The notes: generated from the letters alone by a model not told the origin. A stretch of 64,000 bases of DNA from Paractinoplanes deccanensis (GCF_016862115.1 NZ_BOMI01000145.1:1-64000); one strand, 5' to 3'; positions 7,915-16,389 are shown, counted from the first letter of the stretch. Numbers and translations are program-made.

Positions 7915-9993
7915 ATGACTGTGCACATCCGGGGGCATTCCACGGTCGCCGACCGGGCGGGCGACGGCCCGCTCGACCACCTGCGCACGATGATCGGGGC
8001 GCTGCCGGTGCCCACCTCGCCGCTGACGTTCCCGAGCCGCGAGGCAGCGCTCGGGCTGGCGCTGATGGACCTGTCGTTCCGGCTCGACCACCTGCCGCGA
8101 CTCTCGGAGCACCTGACGCTCATGGACCGCGGGCACATGAGCCGCACGATCAGCGTCGACGTCGACCTGGACGTCATCTCGGGCCGCCTGCGCGACACGC
8201 TCCAGGTGCCGGGCGACGCGATGCCGGGCGGCCGCGCGTCGCTGTGGGTGCCGGTGTCGCGCTACAGCCGCCGCGACCTGGCGCCCGTGGTGATCCGCGA
8301 CTCGAACGGCGACGTCGTGCCGCGGCTCTCGCACCGCGACGCCAACCGGGTCACCGCCGCCGCCTTCGTCAAGCTGCTCTTCATGCTGATCAACGCGCAC
8401 GAGGACGTCTCGGCGCCGGGCAGCCCGATCCACCAGCTGCGGCACACCCACCAGCGGTCGCGCTGGCTGGTCGAGGCGGCGATCACCGAGCTCGTCATGG
8501 TCGGGTCGCCGGCCGGCCAGCGGCTGCACACCCCGCTCGACCACGCCGAGCTGCCGGCGCCTCGCGCGTCCGGGGGCGGTTCGCGGGCCGTACGGGATCT
8601 GGCGCTCGAAGGTCTGGACGCGCTCTTCCCGGCGGACGGCCGAGGCCAGCCGGTCCCGTTCGCCCGCCTGCTCCAACTGGCCGTCCGGCAGTACATCCTG
8701 GTCGCGCAGCTGGGTCTCGACCGTCCGCGCCGCTTCCTCACCTGGGAGGCGCCGCTGCTGCCCGCCCAGCACCGTCCCGCGCCGCTGCAGACGCTGGCCA
8801 AGAACGTGCTGCCGATCAACCGCGAGTTCGTGGTGGAGTACGAGACCGAGATCCCGCGCTCGGTCAAGGCGTACCACCTGACCCTGGAGGTGCGGCAGGA
8901 GATCAGCGTGCGGCGGTTCCTGATGTCCAGCGACGTCGACGAGGAGTTCGTCGAGGTGCTCGCCCAGGACCTGGAGTCGGTGGCGCGGCGGGTGGACCGG
9001 CTCGGCGGTCACCACAAGCTGCTCGAGCTCGAGATGCAGGGCATCGCGTCGCGGCTGGCCGAGCTGGGCCGGCGGCGGCTGGTCGACCTGGCCGCCTACG
9101 AGGCGTACCTCGCCCGCCTGCCGATCCCGGTCGGTCCCGGCTCCGCACCGCCGAGCAGGCGGCTCACCGCCGACGAGGTCCTCGCCGCGCTGTCGGCCGG
9201 CGACTGCTCGCTCGACGTGCTCGCCGCCTTCTGCGCGCACTACGCCGCCGACGGCATGCAGCACCTGGCCCGGAGCCCGCTCGCCGGCCCGGCCCTGCTC
9301 GCCGTCGCCGCCGGTCTGCGCGCCGCGCAGGTGGGCCGCGACGTCACCACCGACAACGACCCGCGCGAGCACGGCGCCCACGCGAACTGGCGCCGCCCCT
9401 CGGCCGATCTCAGTCCTCAGTCGACCGAGCCGGTGCGGGTCTTCGCCTTCATGGCCCTCGCCGACGAGGCGCCGGCCCTGATCGAGAGCATCACCCGGAT
9501 GGTGGCCGGCCTCGCCATGATGGTGCTGGCGATCGGCACGCTGTTGTCGGGCGGGCTGGCCTGGCTCTACTCGCCGGACGTCGCCGAGGACTTCGCGCCC
9601 GAGCAGGCGGACGCCGTCGTCGCGGTGCTGCTGCTGGTGCCCGGCCTGCTCCTGGCCCGGCTCGACCTGCCGAGCACCAAGTCGGTGCTGGGCCAGCTGC
9701 ACAAGTTCCAGCGGACGCTCGCCGCCGCCTCGGTCGTGGTCACCACCGCGCTGGCGATCGCGGTCGGCACGGTGCACTCCGACCGCGAGATGACGCGGCT
9801 GTTCCAGCTCGCGCTGGCCGTGCTGATCGTCATCCTGATCTGCTGCCTGTGCGAGTTCTCCGCCCGGCGCCGGCACCGCAGCAGCTCGGTGCCGCGCTCG
9901 GCGCGGGTGCCCCGCTGGCTGCGCGACGCCCGCGGGGCCAAGCGGCGCAACGCCGAGCCGGACGACTTCTTCGACGCGCGCGGCGAGGTGTGA
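7915..9993 (+). CDS. Unknown protein with four C-terminal membrane helices
   Basis: 692 residues, no family recognised. Residues 1-500 are soluble alpha/beta, with a patch near 100-150 (RYSRRDLAPVVIRDSNGD) that may be a conserved module. The C-terminus has four membrane helices at about 525-545, 565-585, 602-622 and 630-648, then a basic cytoplasmic tail. I prefer the ATG at 7915 over 7906 because GAGG (7902-7905) is 9 bases from the former and abuts the latter. A 6-bp inverted repeat (CGACAG-N5-CTGTCG, 7869-7885) lies upstream. The next gene begins one base after its stop, so the pair is probably one functional unit, membrane protein plus soluble partner. Confidence 0.8.
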   Translation: MTVHIRGHSTVADRAGDGPLDHLRTMIGALPVPTSPLTFPSREAALGLALMDLSFRLDHLPRLSEHLTLMDRGHMSRTISVDVDLDVISGRLRDTLQVPGDAMPGGRASLWVPVSRYSRRDLAPVVIRDSNGDVVPRLSHRDANRVTAAAFVKLLFMLINAHEDVSAPGSPIHQLRHTHQRSRWLVEAAITELVMVGSPAGQRLHTPLDHAELPAPRASGGGSRAVRDLALEGLDALFPADGRGQPVPFARLLQLAVRQYILVAQLGLDRPRRFLTWEAPLLPAQHRPAPLQTLAKNVLPINREFVVEYETEIPRSVKAYHLTLEVRQEISVRRFLMSSDVDEEFVEVLAQDLESVARRVDRLGGHHKLLELEMQGIASRLAELGRRRLVDLAAYEAYLARLPIPVGPGSAPPSRRLTADEVLAALSAGDCSLDVLAAFCAHYAADGMQHLARSPLAGPALLAVAAGLRAAQVGRDVTTDNDPREHGAHANWRRPSADLSPQSTEPVRVFAFMALADEAPALIESITRMVAGLAMMVLAIGTLLSGGLAWLYSPDVAEDFAPEQADAVVAVLLLVPGLLLARLDLPSTKSVLGQLHKFQRTLAAASVVVTTALAIAVGTVHSDREMTRLFQLALAVLIVILICCLCEFSARRRHRSSSVPRSARVPRWLRDARGAKRRNAEPDDFFDARGEV

Positions 9994-9994
9994 G

Positions 9995-11512
9995 ATGACC
10001 CAGCCCGCGAACTCCACGAAGTCGTCCGAGCTGGCCCGGATCGCGGCGGAGGCGGCCGGCACCCACTTCTCCTCCGTGGAGTTCACGCTCACCCACAGCG
10101 CGGCCAACGGCTCGCTGCCGGCGTCGCTCGCCGACCCGGACAAGGACCCGAACGCCTGGCCCACCGACTTCTGCCACTTCTCCGCCGCCGGGCTGTCGGT
10201 CTCGACGTCGACCTGGCCGTCGGCGATGTCGGCGTTCAGCGGCCGGGTGCAGGTCGGCCTCGTCGGCCAGGAGGAGCGCGGCGAGACCTACACGTACACC
10301 GGGCACGCCGTGCCCAATCCGGGCTTCCTCAACCAGTCCACCCGCAAGGTCGAGGTCATCATCACGCTCGGCACCGCGCACTGGTCGCCCACCTACCGCG
10401 AGGCGCTCATGCAGGCGCTGATCATCGAACGGCTCACCGGGCTGGCCGCCGAACGCGACGTGCCGGTGCTGCACCTGCACGCGCCGGTCGCGCCGGTCCC
10501 GCAGACGACCCGGTCCGAGCGCGGCGACGGGTCCAACGAGCGGCTGCGCGACGCGATCGGGCCGTGCCTGCGGTTCTCGGTCGGGGTGGATCCCGCCATG
10601 TCCGGTACGAGGCTCGACTTCGAGACCGAGCTGGCCGCGCTCGCCGAGGAGTACGGTTTCGGCCTCAAGCTCGACGACCAGCGCCTCAACCGGGTGCGCG
10701 GCGAATGGTTCACGATCCGCGGATTCGACCGGGAGCGCCACCGCCAGGCGCGCAACAGGCTGTTCCCCGAGGCGCCGCCGCAGACCCCGAGGCGCGCGGT
10801 CATCGCGACCGTCGTCGGCCCCTCCCGCGCCGGCACGACCGCGGCGGCGGTGGGCGCGCTGCGCAGCCGCGGCATCGGGGTGCTGGCCGCGTCCATCTCC
10901 AGCATGCGCAAGACGACGTTCATCAACCTGGTGCTGCCGGTCGCCGCGGACGTGCCGGGGACGTTGCCGCAGTGGTCGGGCGGCTGGCTCGACGCGCTGC
11001 CGAGGCTGGGCGAGTGCACCGGCCACCGGCTCGACGAGGCGGGGCCGTCCGGGGAGAGCCCGATCGCGGATTGGAAGGTGGCGATCAGCCCGGCCATGCG
11101 CTGCTCGTACCCGCCGTCGAGCCAGCAGACCGGCGCCACGATCACCGGCCGGGTGCCGTACCCCATCTGGTTGTGGTGGCAGCTCCCGCACCGCACCGTC
11201 GACACCCCGGCGCTGCTGGCGGAGGCCCAGGCCGCCCTGCGGCCACACACCCGGCGGTGCGAGATCGCCTATGCCCAGTCGCGGTTGTGCCGAGGCGATG
11301 TCGTACGCGGGCGCGCGAAGCTGATCGTCATGCTCTCCCAGGAGCACCGCGACCACGCGGCTGTGCAGCGCCTGCTGACCGACGCCACCGAGGCGGCCCA
11401 GCTGCGTATCCGGGAACGGTTGCCGGCGCTCGGCTGTGTCGACCCGAGCAAGGTACGGCTGCGGTTGTCGCCACGGGAGCGCTGGCTCACGTACGCGGGG
11501 ATCTCCGCCTGA
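9995..11512 (+). CDS. Unknown soluble protein with an ACT-like segment
   Basis: 505 residues, no membrane segment, no named family. Residues about 267-314 (AVIATVVGPSRAGTTAAAVG, then an RGIGVLAASIS motif) follow the beta-alpha-beta pattern and the VVGPDRPG-type turn of ACT ligand-binding domains. Four cysteines occur in the second half. The ATG is one base after the upstream stop, within GAGGTGTGAGATG, so translation is coupled. Its 3' end overlaps the convergent methyltransferase gene by 26 bp. A ligand-sensing role beside a membrane partner is inference; it could equally be an enzyme of unknown type. Confidence 0.78.
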   Translation: MTQPANSTKSSELARIAAEAAGTHFSSVEFTLTHSAANGSLPASLADPDKDPNAWPTDFCHFSAAGLSVSTSTWPSAMSAFSGRVQVGLVGQEERGETYTYTGHAVPNPGFLNQSTRKVEVIITLGTAHWSPTYREALMQALIIERLTGLAAERDVPVLHLHAPVAPVPQTTRSERGDGSNERLRDAIGPCLRFSVGVDPAMSGTRLDFETELAALAEEYGFGLKLDDQRLNRVRGEWFTIRGFDRERHRQARNRLFPEAPPQTPRRAVIATVVGPSRAGTTAAAVGALRSRGIGVLAASISSMRKTTFINLVLPVAADVPGTLPQWSGGWLDALPRLGECTGHRLDEAGPSGESPIADWKVAISPAMRCSYPPSSQQTGATITGRVPYPIWLWWQLPHRTVDTPALLAEAQAALRPHTRRCEIAYAQSRLCRGDVVRGRAKLIVMLSQEHRDHAAVQRLLTDATEAAQLRIRERLPALGCVDPSKVRLRLSPRERWLTYAGISA

Positions 11513-12308
11513 ACACGGCCACCCGCTCGCCGCCGAAGACCGGCAGGTCGCGCCCGGAGAGCCAGGCCCGGTAGTCCTCGCCACCCAGATCGGCCAACGG
11601 CTCCAGGCCGTGCCCGTCCAGGACGCGGGCCAGCTCGGCCGGCTCGAAGGCGGTGCGCCACCGCAGCCGGCGCGCCCAGGCGGCATTGCGGGGATCCTCG
11701 GCGACCGCACGCGGCATGTAGGTCAGCACGAACCGGCTGCCCGCCGGCAGGCTCGCCGCGTACGCGAGCACGGAGTCGACGGCGTCCCGCGGCAGATACA
11801 TGGTCACCGCCTCACAGAGCAGCAGCGTGGGACGGTCCCGGTCGATCGCGGCCACGTCGCCCGGACGCTGCCCGGCGAGGTCGATCGGCGCGTACCGCAC
11901 GTGCTCGGGCAGCCGGCCCAGCACCCGCAGCACCGCGGACTTCTTCATCCGCTGCACGGCGGGCAGGTCCAGCTCCCACACGCGCGCCGCCCCCATCCCG
12001 GCCAAGCGATAGGGACGCGTGTCCATCCCCGCCCCGAGGATCACCACCTGCGTGACGCCTTCCGCGAGCGCTTCCCGGCACGCCTCGTCGATCGCCCGGG
12101 TACGGCACACGACCGCGCCGTAGAAGCCCGGCCCCACCCGCTCCAGCAGGCGCAGGAAGACACTCCGCAGCACCCGGTGGCGAGCCACGACCGCCGGCCA
12201 CCCACTCAGGAACCGCTCGGCCAGCGGATCGTCGAAAAGCGGCCGTGCGGCATGCCCCTCCAGCGCCCGCATCATGCCGGCCCCCGACGCGGTCCGCTCG
12301 GCACTCAC
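11487..12308 (-). CDS. SAM-dependent methyltransferase, LCMT/PPM1-like
   Basis: 273 residues. It matches the leucine carboxyl methyltransferase-like family frequent in actinobacteria: an early CRTRAIDE motif, a SAM-binding glycine loop VVILGAGMDTRPYRL, and an acidic ELDLPAVQ strand end. Substrates in this family are mostly unknown and include carboxylates and secondary metabolites. The GTG start at 12308 overlaps the stop of the upstream acetyltransferase gene (GTGA), so the two form an operon. The 3' end overlaps the convergent gene by 26 bp. Confidence 0.88.
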   Translation of the reverse strand: MSAERTASGAGMMRALEGHAARPLFDDPLAERFLSGWPAVVARHRVLRSVFLRLLERVGPGFYGAVVCRTRAIDEACREALAEGVTQVVILGAGMDTRPYRLAGMGAARVWELDLPAVQRMKKSAVLRVLGRLPEHVRYAPIDLAGQRPGDVAAIDRDRPTLLLCEAVTMYLPRDAVDSVLAYAASLPAGSRFVLTYMPRAVAEDPRNAAWARRLRWRTAFEPAELARVLDGHGLEPLADLGGEDYRAWLSGRDLPVFGGERVAVFRRRSPRT

Positions 12309-12808
12309 GACACACGCACCGGCGTGAAGCCCATGGCGAGATAGAGCCGCCGCGCAGCCGGGTTGTCGGTGCTCACGACGACGACCTCGGCGCCCAGCTC
12401 CCCCGCCACCCGCGCCAGCGCCTCGGTGGCGATCCGCCCGTATCCGCGCCGGCGGTGCGCGGCGAGCGTGGCGATGCCGGCCAGTTCGGTGACACCGTCC
12501 CTGATCGGCAGCATCATCCCCCCGGCGACCGCGGTGCCGCCCACCCGCACGGTCACCGTCCGCGCGCCGCGCATCTGCGGCCGGAAGGCCTCCGCCTGCG
12601 CCTCGCTCACCTCCGGCGCCGCCGGGTCGAAACCTCGTTCGTTGACCTCGAGATTTTCCCGCAGCAGCGCCGCCGGCGCGTCCTCGCCGAGCACGACCAC
12701 CTCGACCCCCGCCGGCGGAGGCCCGGCCGCGGCCGGCGGCCCGGCGAGCATCAACAGGTCGCCGTCGCCGGGACGGTAGGCCAGCGCACGTTCCCCATGG
12801 GTCTGCAC
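12305..12808 (-). CDS. GNAT family N-acetyltransferase
   Basis: 167 residues. The C-terminal half has the GNAT acetyl-CoA core: strand TELAGIATLAAHRRRGYGR, where RRRGYGR is the pyrophosphate-binding loop, then a helix and the terminal strand VVVSTDNPAARRLYLAMGF. The N-terminal 60 residues are Pro/Ala-rich and may hold a second, degenerate GNAT unit. The substrate is unknown. The GTG start lies directly behind GGAGGG, closer than usual, so the true start could be further in. It is the first gene of an operon with the methyltransferase. Confidence 0.85.
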   Translation of the reverse strand: MQTHGERALAYRPGDGDLLMLAGPPAAAGPPPAGVEVVVLGEDAPAALLRENLEVNERGFDPAAPEVSEAQAEAFRPQMRGARTVTVRVGGTAVAGGMMLPIRDGVTELAGIATLAAHRRRGYGRIATEALARVAGELGAEVVVVSTDNPAARRLYLAMGFTPVRVS

Positions 12809-12956
12809 CCCTCCAGCCTCCGGCCCGTGTCAATGGGTTTCCCCAGACGCCGGTGGCGCGGCTCTGCCAGATTGCCACGGCCGGGGCCGCCGAGGCCGCG
12901 GAGCCGTAGGGTGGGATCCCTTGATCAAGCTGACCGCGGAACGGGAGACGATCCGG

Positions 12957-13646
12957 TTGAGTTTTGACCTCGCCGTTGTGGCGATCGACGGGTGGACCGA
13001 CGTTTCCGAGGTCGCCGCGATGGTCGACCGTTGCCAATCCCGCGTCCATGTCGAAGGCGAGCTCGACGAACGGATCGTCGCCTTCTACGAGCGGTTGCGG
13101 GCACGGTTCCCGGACCATCCGCCGCACTCGTACTCGGACGACAGCCCGTGGATGTCGACGCCGCTGGATGTCGGCATCGACCACGTGTTCATGAGCCTGA
13201 GCTTCGGCGAACGCAGCGATCCAGCGATCAGGCTCATCCGGGAGTTGGCAACCGAGCACGGCCTGACCCTCTGGGACCCGCAGGACGGGTCGGCACACAA
13301 GCCGGTGACGCCACCTTCCCGCGCGGAGGTGGCGGCATGGTGGCGCGACCTGCTCGACGGCCGGTGCGACCGAGCCGAGACCTTCGATCGCGCCCGTCCC
13401 TGGGTCGAGGACTCGCCCGCAGCCATCGACGATCCGATCACCTCAATGGGGCTGCAGCAGCTGCACGGCTTCGCCCTGACCGCCGACGGGCGTGCGGGCA
13501 TCTCCACGACAACCAGGAGATCCTGCCGCATCAAGGCAGCCAATAGGGCAGAGACCGCCTACCGCACTGCGCACCACTCCTCCCTCGATGGGGATCACCA
13601 CGGACGGCGGCGGCGGGGCGCTGCACCTCGCCGTGCTCTCGCGTGA
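12957..13646 (+). CDS. Unknown protein, possibly with a disrupted C-terminus
   Basis: 229 residues from a TTG at 12957. I chose this over the TTG at 12921 because GGGAG sits 9 bases before it and the product then opens MSFDLAVV, as in a family of actinobacterial proteins of unknown function. The middle (PWMSTPLDVGIDHVFMSLSF, then HGLTLWDPQDG) also fits that family. The last 60 residues turn Arg/Thr-rich and look non-native, and an unrelated in-frame fragment follows in another frame, so the end may be frame-shifted. Base composition is lower in GC than its neighbours. Confidence 0.55.
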   Translation: MSFDLAVVAIDGWTDVSEVAAMVDRCQSRVHVEGELDERIVAFYERLRARFPDHPPHSYSDDSPWMSTPLDVGIDHVFMSLSFGERSDPAIRLIRELATEHGLTLWDPQDGSAHKPVTPPSRAEVAAWWRDLLDGRCDRAETFDRARPWVEDSPAAIDDPITSMGLQQLHGFALTADGRAGISTTTRRSCRIKAANRAETAYRTAHHSSLDGDHHGRRRRGAAPRRALA

Positions 13647-13671
13647 TCCGGCCGATCCTTGCGTCGAGTCC
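13588..13671 (+). pseudogene. Fragment resembling the family of the preceding gene
   Basis: A 28-codon stretch in a different frame from the preceding gene reads as a natural protein piece (ALHLAVLSRDPADPCVE) of the kind found in the central part of the same actinobacterial unknown family. It has no start signal of its own and quickly loses similarity. I read it as a remnant of a tandem paralogue or of a longer gene damaged by deletion. Confidence 0.4.
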
Positions 13672-13697
13672 CCAGCCGCCGCGTTCCCAGGCGCGGG

Positions 13698-13754
13698 TCA
13701 GCCGGCCACGGGCGACACGTCGAGGCCGGTGGCGCCGAGTTTGAGGTAGCGCAT
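13698..13754 (-). pseudogene. N-terminal remnant of an aldo/keto reductase gene
   Basis: Behind an AGAGGAG ribosome site the minus strand encodes an 18-residue peptide, MRYLKLGATGLDVSPVAG, then a stop. This is the conserved first strand of aldo/keto reductases (MRY-LG-TGL-VS). The barrel that should follow is absent. The piece faces away from the TetR gene, and its promoter region holds one of the matching inverted repeats, so it was probably a divergent target of that regulator before most of it was deleted. Confidence 0.65.
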
Positions 13755-13773
13755 GGTGCTCCTCTAAGGTCTT

Positions 13774-13812
13774 GTGGAGGGGTCTCCACTACAGTGCCGG
13801 AGATCTCTCCGG
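13774..13812. promoter_or_regulatory. Two inverted-repeat operators upstream of the TetR gene
   Basis: Two sites of the form YGGAG-N4-CTCCR: TGGAG-GGGT-CTCCA (13775-13788, extending to GTGGAG/CTCCAC) and CCGGAGA-TC-TCTCCGG (13797-13812). The second lies 17 bases before the TetR ATG. The same motif recurs twice before the downstream epimerase gene, so these are very likely the autoregulatory operators of that TetR protein. Confidence 0.75.
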
Positions 13813-13828
13813 ATAACCAGGAGGGGCC

Positions 13829-14350
13829 ATGGTCCGCGCGGACGCCCGGGAGAACAGGGCTCGCATCCTGGCGGCCGCCCGCCAGGCCTTCGCCGAGGAC
13901 GGCGACGCGTCGATGAACCAGATCGCGCAGCGGGCGGGGGTCGGCGCCGGCACGCTCTACCGCAACTACCCGTCGCGCGAGGCGCTCATCCTGGAGATCT
14001 ACCAGGAGGAGGTCGACCGGCTCATCGGCTCGGTGCCCGAGTTGCTCGCCACCCTGGCGCCCCGGGAGGCGCTGCGGGCATGGACGACCACCCTCGTGGA
14101 CGCCATGCGCGCGAAGCACGCGCTCGGCGCCGCCCTCAGCCCGGACGCCCACAAGTCGATCACTGAGCAGACCTACGGCCCGGTGATCGCGGCGATCAGC
14201 GAGCTGCTGGACGCCGGCAAGCGCGACGGCAGCTTCCGCGACGACGCCGAGCCCGGCGACTTCCTCCAGCTCACGGGCGCCCTCTGGCGGGCCGCGCCGG
14301 ACCGGGCGCAACCCATGCTGACGTTGATCCTGGACGGCCTCCGAAGCTGA
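13829..14350 (+). CDS. TetR/AcrR family repressor
   Basis: 173 residues. The helix-turn-helix lies in the first 60 residues (ILAAARQAFAEDGDASMNQIAQRAGVGAGTLYRNYP in pieces), with the TLYRNYPSREAL signature, followed by a helical ligand-binding domain. GGAGG precedes the ATG. The matching operators before this gene and before the epimerase gene make it an autoregulated local repressor of the downstream oxidoreductase and, formerly, of the divergent aldo/keto reductase. The ligand is unknown and is probably a small hydrophobic compound related to the enzymes' substrate. Confidence 0.93.
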   Translation: MVRADARENRARILAAARQAFAEDGDASMNQIAQRAGVGAGTLYRNYPSREALILEIYQEEVDRLIGSVPELLATLAPREALRAWTTTLVDAMRAKHALGAALSPDAHKSITEQTYGPVIAAISELLDAGKRDGSFRDDAEPGDFLQLTGALWRAAPDRAQPMLTLILDGLRS

Positions 14351-14352
14351 AG

Positions 14353-14396
14353 CGGAGATATCTCCGGTTCCTGTTGCCTAAGCGGAGACCTCTCCG
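14353..14396. promoter_or_regulatory. Tandem TetR operators before the epimerase gene
   Basis: CGGAG-ATAT-CTCCG (14353-14366, a perfect palindrome) and CGGAG-ACCT-CTCCG (14383-14396), 30 bp apart, or about three helical turns, in the short gap between the TetR stop and the epimerase start. Both match the site upstream of the TetR gene. Their spacing would place two dimers on one face of the DNA. Confidence 0.8.
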
Positions 14397-14430
14397 GTAA
14401 CGTCAGGGCAGACACCCCTTGGAGGCGGAG

Positions 14431-15444
14431 ATGGCTGACGTTCTGGTGACCGGCGGGTCCGGCTACATCGGCGGCTGGTGCGCCCTGGCGCTGCTCGGCG
14501 CCGGGCACACGGTGCGCGCCACCGTGCGCGACCTGGCACGCGAGCCGCAGGTGCGGGCGACGCTGCGGCGGGCGGGCGAGGACGACGCGCGCCTGCGCGT
14601 GGTGCGCGCCGACCTGCGGGACGACGAGGGCTGGCGGGAGGCCGCGGCGGGCTGCGACTACGTGCTGCACATCGCGTCGCCCACGCTGACCCGGGTGCCG
14701 CGCCACGACGACGAGATGGTCCGCCCGGCCGTCGACGGCACGCTGCGGGTGCTGCGCGCGGCCCGCGACGCGGGCGTGCGGCGCGTGGTGATGACGTCGG
14801 CCATCGGCGCGATCGCGTACGGGCACGCGCCGCGCGACACCCCGTTCACCGAGCGGGACTGGACGAACGCCGGCGCCCGCATCGCGCCGTACCAGAAAAG
14901 CAAGACGCTGGCCGAGCGGGCCGCCTGGGACTTCGTCAACGGTGAGGGCCGCGGCCTCGAACTGGCCACGGTCAACCCGACCGCCGTGCTCGGCCCCGTC
15001 CTCGGCCCGGACTACTCGCCGTCGCTCGGCGCGCTCGCCCGCATGCTCGACGGGAGCATGCCGGCGCTGCTGCCGTTCGCCACCGGCTACGTCGACGTCC
15101 GCGACGTGGCCTCGCTGCACCTGCTCGCGATGACGTCACCGGCCGCGGCGGGCGAACGGTTCATCGCCACGGCCGGGCACAGCCTGTGGATGCGCGACGT
15201 CGCCGCGATCCTGCGCGACCGGCTCGGCGAACGGGCGGCGAAGGTGCCGACGCGGGAGATGCCGTTGTTCGTCGCGCGGGGGCTGGCCCGAGTCAACCCG
15301 CAGCTGGGCTCGCTGCGGGCGATCTTGGGCCGCGACCTCGACGCCACCTCGGCGAAGGCCGAGCGCGTGCTCGGCTGGAAGGCGCGCCCCATCGAGGACA
15401 CCATCGCCGAGACGGCCGAGAGCCTGCTCGCCCTCCGCCGCTGA
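14431..15444 (+). CDS. Extended SDR oxidoreductase, dihydroflavonol reductase-like
   Basis: 337 residues. The NAD(P)-binding start is VLVTGGSGYIGGWCALALL, and the catalytic Tyr-Lys pair is in YQKSKTLAE. Motifs such as VNPTAVLGPVLGPDYS place it with dihydroflavonol-4-reductase/anthocyanidin-reductase-like epimerases that reduce aldehydes or ketones. The ATG at 14431 has GGAGG 5 bases ahead, better than the TTG at 14419. It lies behind two TetR operators and is the evident target of the upstream repressor. It converges on the ThuA gene with 7 bp between stops. Confidence 0.92.
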   Translation: MADVLVTGGSGYIGGWCALALLGAGHTVRATVRDLAREPQVRATLRRAGEDDARLRVVRADLRDDEGWREAAAGCDYVLHIASPTLTRVPRHDDEMVRPAVDGTLRVLRAARDAGVRRVVMTSAIGAIAYGHAPRDTPFTERDWTNAGARIAPYQKSKTLAERAAWDFVNGEGRGLELATVNPTAVLGPVLGPDYSPSLGALARMLDGSMPALLPFATGYVDVRDVASLHLLAMTSPAAAGERFIATAGHSLWMRDVAAILRDRLGERAAKVPTREMPLFVARGLARVNPQLGSLRAILGRDLDATSAKAERVLGWKARPIEDTIAETAESLLALRR

Positions 15445-15451
15445 CTGCCGC

Positions 15452-16267
15452 TCAGTCCTCGCGGCCGCACGGGAAGCGGGCGTCGCCGGCCGCCATGCGG
15501 ATGCCGCCGAGGATGTGGGCCAGCAGCAGCGGGTCGGAGAAGTACTCGGCCTTGTGTCCCATGGCGGTGTAGAAGGCGCGGCCGCCGTCGTACGGCTGGC
15601 ACCACGAGATGGGGTGGTGCCGGCCCATGCCGGGCGAGCCGCCGGGCTCGCTGTAGCCGCGGGCGTCATAGGTGCGCTCGTCCACTTCGGCCAGCACCCG
15701 CACGGTGTGCCGCGGGTTGGTGCGGAAGTTGTACCACTCCTCCTCGCGCTCCCAGTGACGCGGCAGCGGCCGGGTGGCCGCGGTGTCACGGCCGAAGACG
15801 TGCACCGTGGCGACCTGGAACTGCGGGTTGACCGACCCCGGGTGGTCGCGGAAGTACGCGCCGACCAGACCGCCGTACCAGGCCCAGTCGTATTCGGTGT
15901 CCGAGGCGGCGTGGATGCCCGCGTAGCCGCCGCCGGCGCGGATGTAGCGCTCGAAGGCGGCCTGCTGCGCGTCGTCGAGCACGTCGCCGGTGGTGCTCAG
16001 CCACACCACCGCGTCGTAGCGGGCGAGGTTCGCGTCGGTGAAGGCCGCGGCGTCCTCGGTCGCGTCGACCCGGAAGTGGTTGCGGGCGCCGAGCTGCCGG
16101 ATCGCGGCCACCCCGGCCGGGATGGAGTCGTGCCGGAACGCCGCCGTCTTCGAGAAGACCAGCACGCTCAACCGCTTGTGCCCCTCCCCCGCCGAGGCCG
16201 CGGTCGCGGGGCCGATCAGCCCCACCGCCACGGCCAACGCCAGCGCCACCCTGCCCACAAGCCTCAT
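15452..16267 (-). CDS. Secreted ThuA-domain protein
   Basis: 271 residues. A Sec signal peptide (about 1-27, ending ATAASAGEG) precedes a ThuA domain, a class I glutamine-amidotransferase-like fold: VLVFSKTAAFRHDSI, VVWLSTTGDVL, GGGYAGIHAASDTEYDW and HPISWCQPYDGGRAFYTAMGH. ThuA proteins are tied to trehalose and other sugar use, and exported ones often join carbohydrate-degrading enzymes; the reaction is uncertain. GAGGAGGG precedes the ATG. It is divergent from the following alpha/beta hydrolase. Confidence 0.9.
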   Translation of the reverse strand: MRLVGRVALALAVAVGLIGPATAASAGEGHKRLSVLVFSKTAAFRHDSIPAGVAAIRQLGARNHFRVDATEDAAAFTDANLARYDAVVWLSTTGDVLDDAQQAAFERYIRAGGGYAGIHAASDTEYDWAWYGGLVGAYFRDHPGSVNPQFQVATVHVFGRDTAATRPLPRHWEREEEWYNFRTNPRHTVRVLAEVDERTYDARGYSEPGGSPGMGRHHPISWCQPYDGGRAFYTAMGHKAEYFSDPLLLAHILGGIRMAAGDARFPCGRED

Positions 16268-16353
16268 GAACCCTCCTCGGCGTGTGCTCGTGCATCGAAG
16301 CCTATGACTCTCCGACCGGTCCGGGAAGGGTGTCGACAACTATCCCCTCTGCG

Positions 16354-16370
16354 TATACCTTCAGTGTATA
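16354..16370. promoter_or_regulatory. Inverted repeat TATAC-N7-GTATA
   Basis: A perfect 5-bp inverted repeat in an AT-rich island 19 bases before the alpha/beta hydrolase ATG, in otherwise GC-rich DNA. The spacing suits a small dimeric repressor such as a PadR or GntR protein. One arm could double as the -10 element of the hydrolase promoter. No candidate regulator is adjacent. Confidence 0.5.
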
Positions 16371-16389
16371 GACAACCGGAGAGGATGCC

